DNA of 48,520 nt from positions 1 to 48,520 of the forward strand of contig DAIDMG010000005.1 in assembly GCA_027449105.1 (NCBI GenBank), read 5' to 3'. Below are positions 10,665-23,581 of this stretch, piece after piece. Position numbers and translations under genes: made by a program. Origin of the DNA: Acidiphilium sp. Lineage in GTDB: Bacteria > Pseudomonadota > Alphaproteobacteria > Acetobacterales > Acetobacteraceae. Each line of letters opens with the position of its first letter. Position 1 is the first letter of the stretch. The notes beneath the pieces were generated by a model. That model searched no databases. It was given only the letters and a program-made list of their open reading frames with translations, and was not told the DNA's origin.

Positions 10665-12689
10665 ATGTTGCGGTTTCTGATATGCCTTGCCGTACTATTT
10701 GCAATACCCTCGCTTGCACGAGCGGAAGAGAGCAACGTGGTGCGGTCGCCACAGGCGGCGGTCTCAATCGTATCTGCCAACAGCGCGGTTCAGGGTGGGG
10801 TGATCGAATTAGGTCTCCTGTTTCACCTCCAACCCGGCTGGCACATTTATTGGTCGGACCCGGGCGACGCTGGGCAGCCACCATCGATAGACTTGCTTTC
10901 GCCACGGGGCGCCAAATTGGGTGCGCTGCGATACCCCGCCCCTTCTTGGCTGCGAGCCGAAGGATTGGGTGTTTACGTTGAGACAGGGACCGTCCTATTG
11001 CCATTCACGCTGAAACTGCCTGCTCCGCCAAGTATGGCTGGGATTGCCATACATGCACGTGCGAGGTGGTTAACCTGCAATCCAAAAATCTGCATCCCGG
11101 AATCGGGAGAATTCGGCCTTCATCTGCGGTGGGGTACGCCGACGCCATCAAAGCAAGCAGCGCTGTTTGCCGCCGCAGCACATGCCGAACCGCATTCTTC
11201 ACCTTTCCGCGCTGCCATCATTCCCAACGGCGGTTTAATGATCACAGGCGCCGGCCTAGGCAAAAAAAACGTCCAGTCCGCACATTTTTATCCGTTTAGT
11301 CCCAACGTGATCGAGAATGCATCAGACCAGAAAATATCGTTTTTTAACAATGGGTTTTTTCTTCATCTTAACTTAAAGTCGCGCAAACTTAACAGCCCGT
11401 TGAAGGGTGTGATAGAAATCACGGCCCCTTCCGGCCACGTGCAGGGGCTAAGAATCGAGGCGATATCTGAAACCCGGTTTGACGTAACGCCTCACGCACC
11501 GTTCTTTGTTTGGATCGGTGCGGCGTTGCTGGGTGGTCTGATCCTCAACCTTATGCCTTGCGTCTTTCCTGTTCTAGCGATGAAAGCCTTTGCTATAGCG
11601 AAATTGGGCGTCGATGATCGCAAAGGCGCTCGGCAAGATGCCATCGCATACGCTGCTGGAGCCATCGTTGCGATGGTCGCTCTTGGTGGCGGACTGCTTG
11701 CCTTGCGCGCTGGTGGCATGGCGTTGGGCTGGGGGTTCCAATTCCAGTCGCCTACATTCGTCGCTGCGATGGCTTGGCTGGTGTTCGCGATCGGTTTGAA
11801 TTTTGTCGGCTTGTTCGAGTTTCGCATGGCCCAAGGCCTTGGCTCGGGCGTCGCGAGCCGCGGTGATCTCCTTGGCAGCTTCGCGACCGGATTGCTCGCC
11901 GTAGTCGTGGCGACGCCGTGCACTGCACCATTCATGGCTGGTGCAGTCGCTACCGCGCTGGCTGCGCCGATCGCCTTGGGGGTAAGTGTATTTGGTGCTT
12001 TGGGTGTTGGCATTTCGCTACCATTCGTATTGCTGGCTGTAATGCCCGGCGCAGGGCGTGCATTGCCTAAACCAGGGCCCTGGATGGCTAACCTGAAGCA
12101 ATTTCTGGCTTTCCCTATGTTCGCGACCGCGATCTGGCTACTGTGGCTGATGGCGACTGAAGTTGGCGCCAGCGGTGTGCTGGTGGTGGCCGTAGGGGCG
12201 CTACTGATAGCCTTTGCGCTCTGGTTGCTTCGTTTCCGGGGATGGATGTCTCGTGGCGTTGCGCTGATCAGTGCCGTCGCCGCGTTTTTTTTGCTGCCAT
12301 GTATTCCACGCCCCTCCTCGGGAACGCAGATCACCACCATTCCGGATGCTATCCCATTCTCGATGGCGAGGCTGGATGCCCTGCGTGCGGAAGGCAAGCC
12401 GGTCTTTGTCGACGTGGGCGCGGCCTGGTGCATTACCTGCCAAGTGAACGAGCGTATGGCACTTGCGCAAAGTTCTGTGCGCCAGACTTTTGCATCACAC
12501 GGAGTTACTTTGATGTACGGCAACTGGACGCGGCGGGAAAGGAACATCACTGCATTTCTTACCCGTTATCACCGCGACGGCGTGCCATTTTACGTCTATT
12601 TTCCACCCAGTCATGCCCCAGCGAAACTGCTGCCGCAGATTCTGACACCCACTATTGTTACGGAGGTAGTCGACTCATCTAGGGCATGA
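10665..12689 (+). CDS. DsbD/ScsB-like protein-disulfide reductase (periplasmic N-domain, transmembrane domain, C-terminal thioredoxin domain)
   Basis: Signal peptide MLRFLICLAVLFAIPSLARA; transmembrane GGLILNLMPCVFPVLAMK and ATPCTAPFMAGAV; C-terminal WCITCQVNE. ORF track start at 10596 is a TTG; MLRF at 10665 is the likelier start. Confidence 0.9.
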   Translation: MLRFLICLAVLFAIPSLARAEESNVVRSPQAAVSIVSANSAVQGGVIELGLLFHLQPGWHIYWSDPGDAGQPPSIDLLSPRGAKLGALRYPAPSWLRAEGLGVYVETGTVLLPFTLKLPAPPSMAGIAIHARARWLTCNPKICIPESGEFGLHLRWGTPTPSKQAALFAAAAHAEPHSSPFRAAIIPNGGLMITGAGLGKKNVQSAHFYPFSPNVIENASDQKISFFNNGFFLHLNLKSRKLNSPLKGVIEITAPSGHVQGLRIEAISETRFDVTPHAPFFVWIGAALLGGLILNLMPCVFPVLAMKAFAIAKLGVDDRKGARQDAIAYAAGAIVAMVALGGGLLALRAGGMALGWGFQFQSPTFVAAMAWLVFAIGLNFVGLFEFRMAQGLGSGVASRGDLLGSFATGLLAVVVATPCTAPFMAGAVATALAAPIALGVSVFGALGVGISLPFVLLAVMPGAGRALPKPGPWMANLKQFLAFPMFATAIWLLWLMATEVGASGVLVVAVGALLIAFALWLLRFRGWMSRGVALISAVAAFFLLPCIPRPSSGTQITTIPDAIPFSMARLDALRAEGKPVFVDVGAAWCITCQVNERMALAQSSVRQTFASHGVTLMYGNWTRRERNITAFLTRYHRDGVPFYVYFPPSHAPAKLLPQILTPTIVTEVVDSSRA

Positions 12690-12910
12690 TTTGGGAACGG
12701 CATGCTGCGAACGGCAGCTTTGCACGTGCGCGGTTGATGAGTGTTCGAAGGCAGGGTTGATTCCGATCGCCGCGCCAGAGTCTGCTTGACGTACGTCGGT
12801 TCCATGGGCAGCTACACGTGGACGTGTCGCCATCATATCAGCTTAGGCCGATAGCAGCAAAACACCGAAACGAGCAGTATTATTGCGATAGCTGCATCCG
12901 GGTCGCGAAA

Positions 12911-14458
12911 TCACGCAGCCTCGGTAAAACGCGGAAAGAGGCCTGACGGGGCTGGTAAACGTGATCCGTCGGTCAGCGCTGATTCAAGCGCAGCTAAGTC
13001 ACGGGCGGTTGGCGGCACCGCCAGAAGGTCAAGCAATTTAGCCATCGTTGTTGGCATAAACGGTTGAAGGAGAACGCCAATAACAAGCAATGCATCACAC
13101 AAAATCCGGAGTACAGCGGCCATGCGCAGTGGATCCGCTTTACGCAATGCCCATGGTGCTTGATGGTCAATGTAAGCGTTCGCACTGCGTACCAGCTTCC
13201 ATATCTGATCCAGGGCCTCGTGCAGTGCCATGCGGTCGATCGCATCACGCACCTTATCCGGGAGCGAACGCGCGTGCGACAGCAGGAGAAAATCGGCTTC
13301 TGTCATCGGGCCATGGGGCGGGAGCGCCCCGCCCGCGTTCTTGGCGATGAAAGCCAATATACGCTGCGCGAGGTTGCCCAGGTCATTCGCCAACTCGTCG
13401 TTTAGTCGGTTAATGAGGGCCCGGCGGGAGAAATCTCCGTCGTTACCGAACGGCATCTCCCGCATGAGAAAGTAGCGCAATGGGTCAAGACCGAATTCTG
13501 CGATCAGAGGTTCGACAGGGAGTGCATTGTCGAGCGACTTGCTCATCTTCTCGCCCTCGACGGTCCACCAACCGTTCGCGAACACGCGACAAGGAAGGGG
13601 AAGGCCAGCAGCCATGAGCATTGCCGGCCAGTATACCGCGTGAAAGCGGGTTATCTCCTTGCCAACTAGGTGTAGGTTGGCTGGCCAAAAGGCCATCCGA
13701 GGCGCCTCCATATCCGGATAACCCATAGCCGTGATGTAATTGGCCAGGGCGTCGACCCAGACATACATCACATGATCCGGTGAGCCGGGAACCGGGACAC
13801 CCCAGGAGAAGCTGGTTCGGCTGATGGAAATGTCTCGAAGCCCGGCGCGGACGAAGGCGATGATCTCGTTTCGGCTCGAGGCTGGCTGGATGAACTCAGG
13901 ATTTTGGTCGTACAGCGCTAGTAGCCGATCCTGAAAGGCACTGAGTTTGAAGAAGAACGAAGGTTCGCGGACCCACTCGACCGGCGCACTGTAAGGCGAT
14001 CGTTTGATGCCGTCTGGTCCGAGGACGAGTTCGTCCTCCGCATAGAAGGCTTCGTCTCGTGTCGCGTACCAGCCCTCATAATGGCCGAGATAAACGACGC
14101 CGGCGGTTTCGAGCTTTTGCCAAAGTGCGATGCAGCCGGACTTATGCCGCATTTCGGTGGTACGGATGAAGTCATCGTTAGAAAGATTGATCGCGCGCGC
14201 CATGGCGCGGAAGGCATTGGCGTTGCGGTCCACGAACTCCTGGGGTTCTAGGCCTGCCGCCTGTGCTGCTTTTTCGATCTTCTGGCCGTGCTCATCTGTG
14301 CCGGTAAGGAAAAAAACTTCGAATCCGTCCAGCCTTTTGAATCGCGCAATCACATCGGCAGCGATTGAGCTGTATGCATGGCCGATGTGCGGTGCACCAT
14401 TCACATAGTAAATGGGTGTCGTAATATAGAACCGCGGTCGAATTCGTGGGGGGATCAT
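12911..14458 (-). CDS. metG: Methionyl-tRNA synthetase
   Basis: FYITTPIYYVNGAPHIGHAYSSIAADV (HIGH), GEKMSKSLDN (KMSKS); 515 aa, no C-terminal tRNA-binding extension. Confidence 0.97.
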   Translation of the reverse strand: MIPPRIRPRFYITTPIYYVNGAPHIGHAYSSIAADVIARFKRLDGFEVFFLTGTDEHGQKIEKAAQAAGLEPQEFVDRNANAFRAMARAINLSNDDFIRTTEMRHKSGCIALWQKLETAGVVYLGHYEGWYATRDEAFYAEDELVLGPDGIKRSPYSAPVEWVREPSFFFKLSAFQDRLLALYDQNPEFIQPASSRNEIIAFVRAGLRDISISRTSFSWGVPVPGSPDHVMYVWVDALANYITAMGYPDMEAPRMAFWPANLHLVGKEITRFHAVYWPAMLMAAGLPLPCRVFANGWWTVEGEKMSKSLDNALPVEPLIAEFGLDPLRYFLMREMPFGNDGDFSRRALINRLNDELANDLGNLAQRILAFIAKNAGGALPPHGPMTEADFLLLSHARSLPDKVRDAIDRMALHEALDQIWKLVRSANAYIDHQAPWALRKADPLRMAAVLRILCDALLVIGVLLQPFMPTTMAKLLDLLAVPPTARDLAALESALTDGSRLPAPSGLFPRFTEAA

Positions 14459-15453
14459 GCTGTCCGCAGTTGTTCGATTAAAAGGAGAATGGCGGCGCGT
14501 TGATCAAGGTTAAGTCCATCGACCTCTCCCTCGACCCGAGCGAGTTCCTGCCATAGGGAAGCCGCTCCATCAAGGCCACGCTGCACAATTATCGGTGCGG
14601 AGATCGTCTCAATCCCGTCTCGCGCAGCCGTGCGCAGGAGGCGACCCAGTGCAATACGCAGTTGATCGATGAAGATTACGAAACCATCCTCTGTGCGCGC
14701 GACCTGATCGCTGATTGCTCCCGCTCGCGGGGGAGTAATAGCGGTGGAGTTCAAAATCTCGATGGCCAGTTCTGAAAGATTCAGAGCATCTCCTTGGGCC
14801 ATCGCCAGCGCCCGCCCGATAGATCCGTCCGCGAGCGCTACCAATGCGTGCCGCCGATTGGAGGCAAGATCAGGTAACGCTTTGAGGACGAGATCCTCAA
14901 CGATTCGATCATCAAGCGGTTGGCAGTCCAGCCGGCGACATCGTGATCGAACGGTCGGCGGCAATCGACCGGGCGCGTGGCTTACCAGCAGCCAGATAGC
15001 CCGGTCAGGTGGATCTTCCAGCAGCTTGAGGAGACTGTTGGCTGCATTGCGGTTCATGGCTTCCGCGCCATCGACGAGTACGATGCGCCATCCTCCCTCA
15101 AATGGTGTCAAATGAAGGAAATCAGCTGCTTCCCGGACCGTGTCGACTACGATTTCGCTTTGGAGACGTTTCCGTCGCTCATCAAAGCGTCGTTCAATTA
15201 CTAGAAGATCTGGGTGTGAGCCTGCAGCGATTCGGCGAAACACAGCATGACTCGGTGCAAGCGACAAGTCTTCGGAAATGGCACCGGACAGTAGCCAGCG
15301 CGCAAAACGATAGGCGAGAGTAGCTTTGCCTATGCCCGGTGGACCGCAGATCAGCCACGCATGGTGTAGGCGTCCAGCACGTACCGAGTCCCGGAGTTTG
15401 GCGCCGGCTTCGTCCTGACCGCAAAGTTCAGGGTTTGCTCGAGGCGGTATCAC
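14455..15453 (-). CDS. holB: DNA polymerase III delta' subunit
   Basis: HAWLICGPPGIGKATLAYRFARWLL, NAANSLLKLLEDPPDRAIWLLVSH; operonic with tmk. Confidence 0.92.
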   Translation of the reverse strand: MIPPRANPELCGQDEAGAKLRDSVRAGRLHHAWLICGPPGIGKATLAYRFARWLLSGAISEDLSLAPSHAVFRRIAAGSHPDLLVIERRFDERRKRLQSEIVVDTVREAADFLHLTPFEGGWRIVLVDGAEAMNRNAANSLLKLLEDPPDRAIWLLVSHAPGRLPPTVRSRCRRLDCQPLDDRIVEDLVLKALPDLASNRRHALVALADGSIGRALAMAQGDALNLSELAIEILNSTAITPPRAGAISDQVARTEDGFVIFIDQLRIALGRLLRTAARDGIETISAPIIVQRGLDGAASLWQELARVEGEVDGLNLDQRAAILLLIEQLRTA

Positions 15454-16079
15454 GGGCGTCCAAGCTTCGTTTGGATCGCGTCGAACATCAACCTGGTGAT
15501 GTCCTCGATTTCGGCGGCTGCATCAATCAATAGGCACCGATCGGGGTTGTCCATCGCGATTGCGCGGAAACCGGCAGCTACCCGGGCCGCAAAGGCAGGA
15601 GTGAATCGCTCGTAACGGTCAAGAGCCCCTTGCCGGTTACTGAGGCGGGCGAGCGCCGAATCGGGGGATAAATCGAGAATGAACGTGAGGTCAGGGTCGA
15701 GCCCGATCATACTTGAGAGAAGTCTGATCGACATTAGGTCAACACCAAGGCCATAGCCCTGATAGGCTAATGTTGAATCAACGTATCGATCACAAAGTAC
15801 AATTTTACCCTGCATTAGCGCTGGTCTTATCAGGTGCGCGACGTGATCGGCCCGGGCGGCAAATACCAGCAGAGTGTCGGCCAGCGGATCGAGTACGGTC
15901 GCTGGATCTAACATGACCTCGCGAATGGCTTCAGCGCCGGGCGTTCCACCGGGTTCGCGGGTCGTGACGACGCAGTGGCCAGATCCCCGCAGCCTTTCGG
16001 CCAGATGAAGCAATTGAGTGGACTTTCCCACTGCTTCGCCACCCTCGATAGTGATCAGGAGACCACGGGAAATCATCAC
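15450..16079 (-). CDS. tmk: Thymidylate kinase
   Basis: LITIEGGEAVGKSTQLLHLAERL, TTREPGGTPGAEAIRE, DRYVDSTLAYQGYG. Confidence 0.97.
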   Translation of the reverse strand: MMISRGLLITIEGGEAVGKSTQLLHLAERLRGSGHCVVTTREPGGTPGAEAIREVMLDPATVLDPLADTLLVFAARADHVAHLIRPALMQGKIVLCDRYVDSTLAYQGYGLGVDLMSIRLLSSMIGLDPDLTFILDLSPDSALARLSNRQGALDRYERFTPAFAARVAAGFRAIAMDNPDRCLLIDAAAEIEDITRLMFDAIQTKLGRP

Positions 16080-16089
16080 CGACTCCGCC

Positions 16090-16989
16090 TTAACGCACAG
16101 TGATTTCGGGGTTCGGGATACCCCGATCGAGCACTCGCCTGAAGGCCGAATCTGCCGCCGTCACCGAGTGATAAGGGCCCACCCTGATTGTGTAGAGCGT
16201 CCGGCCGGTACCTTGAACTGGCACAATCCCGGCAGGCATTGTTCCGAGCTTCGCCCGGATTCCATACGCATCGGGAGCGCTACCGAAGCCATTGATCGAG
16301 ACATAGAGTGGTCCGGGATCTGGGGCTGTGTTCTCAAGTCGACCATTCAAGGATGTTCGTGCCTGGGGTAACTTCGATGAAAATTTATGCTGTACGGCGT
16401 TTGCGATGTTGCCCGCAGTGCCCGCCGCGCCTGGGGGCGGTGGTAAGGCTCTTGCCTGAACGGTTGCTATCGGAACGGCGACGATTTGCGTCGGCCTCCG
16501 AATTGAAGCCCGGAGAGCGGCTGAACGTCGAACCAGCAACTGTACTCTGACTTCAACAACACCACCGCGCGGGAATTCCAGCAGTTCTGCAACTTTTCTG
16601 GTAACGGCGATCAAGCGCCCAGATTGCATCGGCCCTCGATCGTTAACCCGGATTACTATTGCGCGTCCGTTGACCAAATCGGTTAGTCGTACAAGCGATG
16701 GTAGCGGGAGGACGGGACTTTCCGCAGTTAGCGCGGATTGGGAAAACACCTCTCCATCTGTTGTCATTGCTTCGTGTCCTGGAGGGATAATGATCGCCAA
16801 ACCGGTTTTATTATAGGAATCGAAATTACGCGGATAATGCCACATACCACCCGACTGGTACGGGGGACCTATGACCACATGAATCGCCGCTGCGTCTGTA
16901 TTAGCTTTGTTGCGGCCAAGCCAAGCGCAGCCACCGACCAAAAGGCTCGGAAGAAGCATAAAAGCAACCGCGCTGGCCTGTCGTATCAT
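16090..16989 (-). CDS. RlpA-like lipoprotein with C-terminal SPOR-like domain
   Basis: Lipobox LLVGGCAW; LPLPSLVRLTDLVNGRAIVIRVNDRGP; C-terminal TLYTIRVGPYHSVTAADSAFRRVLDRGIPNPEITVR. Confidence 0.85.
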   Translation of the reverse strand: MIRQASAVAFMLLPSLLVGGCAWLGRNKANTDAAAIHVVIGPPYQSGGMWHYPRNFDSYNKTGLAIIIPPGHEAMTTDGEVFSQSALTAESPVLPLPSLVRLTDLVNGRAIVIRVNDRGPMQSGRLIAVTRKVAELLEFPRGGVVEVRVQLLVRRSAALRASIRRPTQIVAVPIATVQARALPPPPGAAGTAGNIANAVQHKFSSKLPQARTSLNGRLENTAPDPGPLYVSINGFGSAPDAYGIRAKLGTMPAGIVPVQGTGRTLYTIRVGPYHSVTAADSAFRRVLDRGIPNPEITVR

Positions 16990-17948
16990 CCCAGGATAGA
17001 CCGGCCCAAATCGCCGACGGCAAGAGCGTAAAGGTCTGAGGCGTTGTATCTGCGGATCACTCTAAAATTGGCATAGACGAGAAATGCTGCTCCATGCGGG
17101 CCATCCGGTAGCAAGAGCGATGCCTTTGTGTCCCAGGGTAGTGGTGCGGCGCCTGGGAGACGGTGTACGCCTAGTGCTTGCCAGTGGCGAAGCGACAAGA
17201 AACGGTTTTCCCCTGCCACGCGATCGTCAAACCCGTCCGGTAGAAGGACCTGCTCGCTTGAGGGGAATCCAGCCTGCCAACCTGCCTTATGAAGGTAATT
17301 GGCAATTGATGCGAGGCTATCGGGGATTGATGTCCATATATTCGGCCGACCGCGGCCCGAAAAATCAACGGCCGTATCAAGGTATACGCTGGGCATAAAT
17401 TGGGGTTGCCCCATTGCGCCAGCCCACGAGCCGCGCAACATCGAAAGCGGCGCATCTCCGCGAGCCGCGATACGCATGGCGGCGATTACCTCGCTGGTAA
17501 AATACTCGCTGTTGTCGAACCACGCGAGTGTCACGAGCGCGTCAACCACGTGGAAGCTGCCTTGGATTCTGCCGAAGTTACTTTCGATGCCCCATATCCC
17601 CATAATGGGCGCAGCCTGGACGCCGAAACGGCGCTTAACCGCGGCTATCAGATTCGCATTTTCTGCTAGTTCCTGTTGGCCGGTCGCGATGCGCACCGGC
17701 GTTACTGTCAGGGCACGGTATTGCGACCAAGTGAGCGTGAACTCCGGCTGGTGTTGATCCAATTTTATGACGGCCTGGTTCGGGGTGATCTCGGCAAGTG
17801 CGGCGTCGGCGATGCGGGACGGGATTCCGTCTTGTCGTGCGCGGCGGTGCAGCGTCCCCACAAATTTCTCGAAATTGGACGCGCTGGCTTGTTGCGCGGT
17901 TGCGGTAGCCAACAGAGGCAGTGAGGTTATGATGGTTCGACGGCGCAT
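16986..17948 (-). CDS. Lytic murein transglycosylase (MltB family)
   Basis: IMGIWGIESNFGRIQGSFHVVDALVTLAW, GSWAGAMGQPQFMPSVYLDTAVDFSGRGRPNIWTSIPDSLASIANYLHKAGWQ. Confidence 0.93.
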   Translation of the reverse strand: MRRRTIITSLPLLATATAQQASASNFEKFVGTLHRRARQDGIPSRIADAALAEITPNQAVIKLDQHQPEFTLTWSQYRALTVTPVRIATGQQELAENANLIAAVKRRFGVQAAPIMGIWGIESNFGRIQGSFHVVDALVTLAWFDNSEYFTSEVIAAMRIAARGDAPLSMLRGSWAGAMGQPQFMPSVYLDTAVDFSGRGRPNIWTSIPDSLASIANYLHKAGWQAGFPSSEQVLLPDGFDDRVAGENRFLSLRHWQALGVHRLPGAAPLPWDTKASLLLPDGPHGAAFLVYANFRVIRRYNASDLYALAVGDLGRSILG

Positions 17949-18146
17949 ATGAGTCTTGTGCCATGGTGCGCCCGGAGACGGAAGATCAATATCAATGGTC
18001 TTCAGTCGCAGCTAAAGGAATTTCCGAACGAGTTTGGAACCGCATTATGCGACAACAACGAGGGGAGCAGGGTCATCAGCCTGCACTTCAACCGGGTATC
18101 CGCCCGACATTCCTGTGACACTGAAGCATGAAAGCGTGGTCGATAC

Positions 18147-18863
18147 CTAAGTCGACCAGGCATCGGCAGGGCTTTCTGCCTTTACGAGATCACAAAGCTT
18201 TTCAAGAACCTCAGGTTCCTGTGCCCCAGCGATGGCCCTACTTTGATCGATGACGAAACACGGTACGCCATTGATTCCAAGCCGGTGGGCCTGAAGGTTA
18301 TCTGAGTGGACGCATTCAATAGCTTCATCGCTGACAAGAAATTCGCTCACTGCTCGATGATCAAGGCCAACCTCTACGGCGAGAGACACCAGAACTTCGT
18401 GTTTGCCAATATCGGCACCATCATGAAAATAGGCTCGGAATATCGACAGTACGAGAGCTTCGGCAACTGCTCTCGATTCGGCGAAGCGGATTAGGCGATG
18501 AGCATCAATGCTGCTTGGCGTTCGTCTGATCCGGCCGAATTCGAATTGCAGCCCGTCAGCGGCTCCCACATCGCGGATTGCCTTGAACAGGCGTCGAGCC
18601 CGATCTTCGCCACCAAATTTGCGGATGGCATAATCCGTCCGGCTCATTCCGCCGCGAGGCATATCCGGATTGAGTAGAAAAGGCCACCACACTGGCTGGA
18701 TGGCCAAATCGGGCCTGCGCATTTGCAGCAGGCTCAGTCGGTGTACTCCCAGATAGCACCATGGACAGACGAAGTCGAAGATGACTTCGACGATCAATCG
18801 CGCCTGTCGTGGTGCAACGACGTTCATTGGATCGCAATCTAGTCGATCAGATGCGATCGGCAA
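18147..18863 (-). CDS. DsbA-family oxidoreductase (FrnE-like)
   Basis: IFDFVCPWCYLGVHRL (CPWC), RFAESRAVAEALVLSIFRAYFHDGADIG, GINGVPCFVID. Confidence 0.9.
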   Translation of the reverse strand: MPIASDRLDCDPMNVVAPRQARLIVEVIFDFVCPWCYLGVHRLSLLQMRRPDLAIQPVWWPFLLNPDMPRGGMSRTDYAIRKFGGEDRARRLFKAIRDVGAADGLQFEFGRIRRTPSSIDAHRLIRFAESRAVAEALVLSIFRAYFHDGADIGKHEVLVSLAVEVGLDHRAVSEFLVSDEAIECVHSDNLQAHRLGINGVPCFVIDQSRAIAGAQEPEVLEKLCDLVKAESPADAWST

Positions 18864-18956
18864 TGCCTGGTGCCTTGTGGCTCTATCAATTTTTAGATGT
18901 GGGCACGATCGAGTTAGCGTGGGCGACCAAAGATCTGGTACCTGCGTTGCTTTCGA

Positions 18957-19330
18957 GGGAACTATCGGGTTGACGTATTGAGCACCAGATGTGGTGCTCT
19001 GGTCTGACTACACATCCGGCCCACGCCGCGTGTTTCCCCGTCGAAGTGGGGATTGGACAATCGTGGGTCGGCGATCGAACATCGGCCACCGGATCAGGTG
19101 CTGAATCGCCCTTGCTTGTTGAACTGACGCAACCGTTCAGTGAGGACGACGTGTTCGACCAAAAGACGGGAACATCGGGGGTTGCCGCGTGTTGACAGTT
19201 ATGCCCCTCTCTCGGCGCGGCTCGACGGTTCACGTTCTCACAAGAAACAGAACTGCTCGACGGCGTGACCAGGGTGATGAACGCGTCTGCCGCAAGCTGA
19301 TTACCACAAGCAACAAGCTGGCTTCGTCGC
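18957..19330 (-). mobile_element. Degenerate IS200/IS605-type remnant: 3' end of tnpB and right end with subterminal hairpin
   Basis: Minus-strand translation QFNKQGRFST*SGGRCSIADPRLSNPHFDGETRGVGRMCSQTRAPHLVLNTST aligns by eye with the TnpB-like C-terminus at the right edge (QFRERRGLSTRSGGRGSTADPRLHNPYFGAEKGNAAPMSGQTKVPHLVLATAT), with an in-frame stop. Perfect hairpin GAGCACCA-GATG-TGGTGCTC at 18980-18999. The 19330 boundary is approximate. Confidence 0.7.
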
Positions 19331-19476
19331 CTTAAATAGATATAGATAAAGGCAAGCTTGTAATGGTTCGGGAGAACGGAGGATAGTGGAGTCACGGGTT
19401 CGGCTTATTGCGCAAGCCAGCTTCCACAATCGTTTCCTCTTGACAGATGGTCGTCTACAATTCACCCTTGAACCTA

Positions 19477-23533
<4,057 letters not shown>

Positions 23534-23581
23534 TCGTGCTCGGCACAAGAGGCCGCACGCGATCCTGCGGTGAATAGGCCA

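Noticed and set aside
11492-12550. 352-aa minus-strand ORF inside the DsbD-like gene
   Set aside because: Fully antisense to a well-supported membrane protein; repetitive Ala/Thr/Pro/Asn composition, no recognisable domain.
12690-12910. Convergent intergenic region between the DsbD-like gene and metG checked for RNA genes
   Set aside because: No tRNA-like T-loop, riboswitch motif or strong hairpin recognised by eye.
18989-19195. 68-aa plus-strand ORF upstream of thiC
   Set aside because: Explained as the antisense of the decayed tnpB 3' end.
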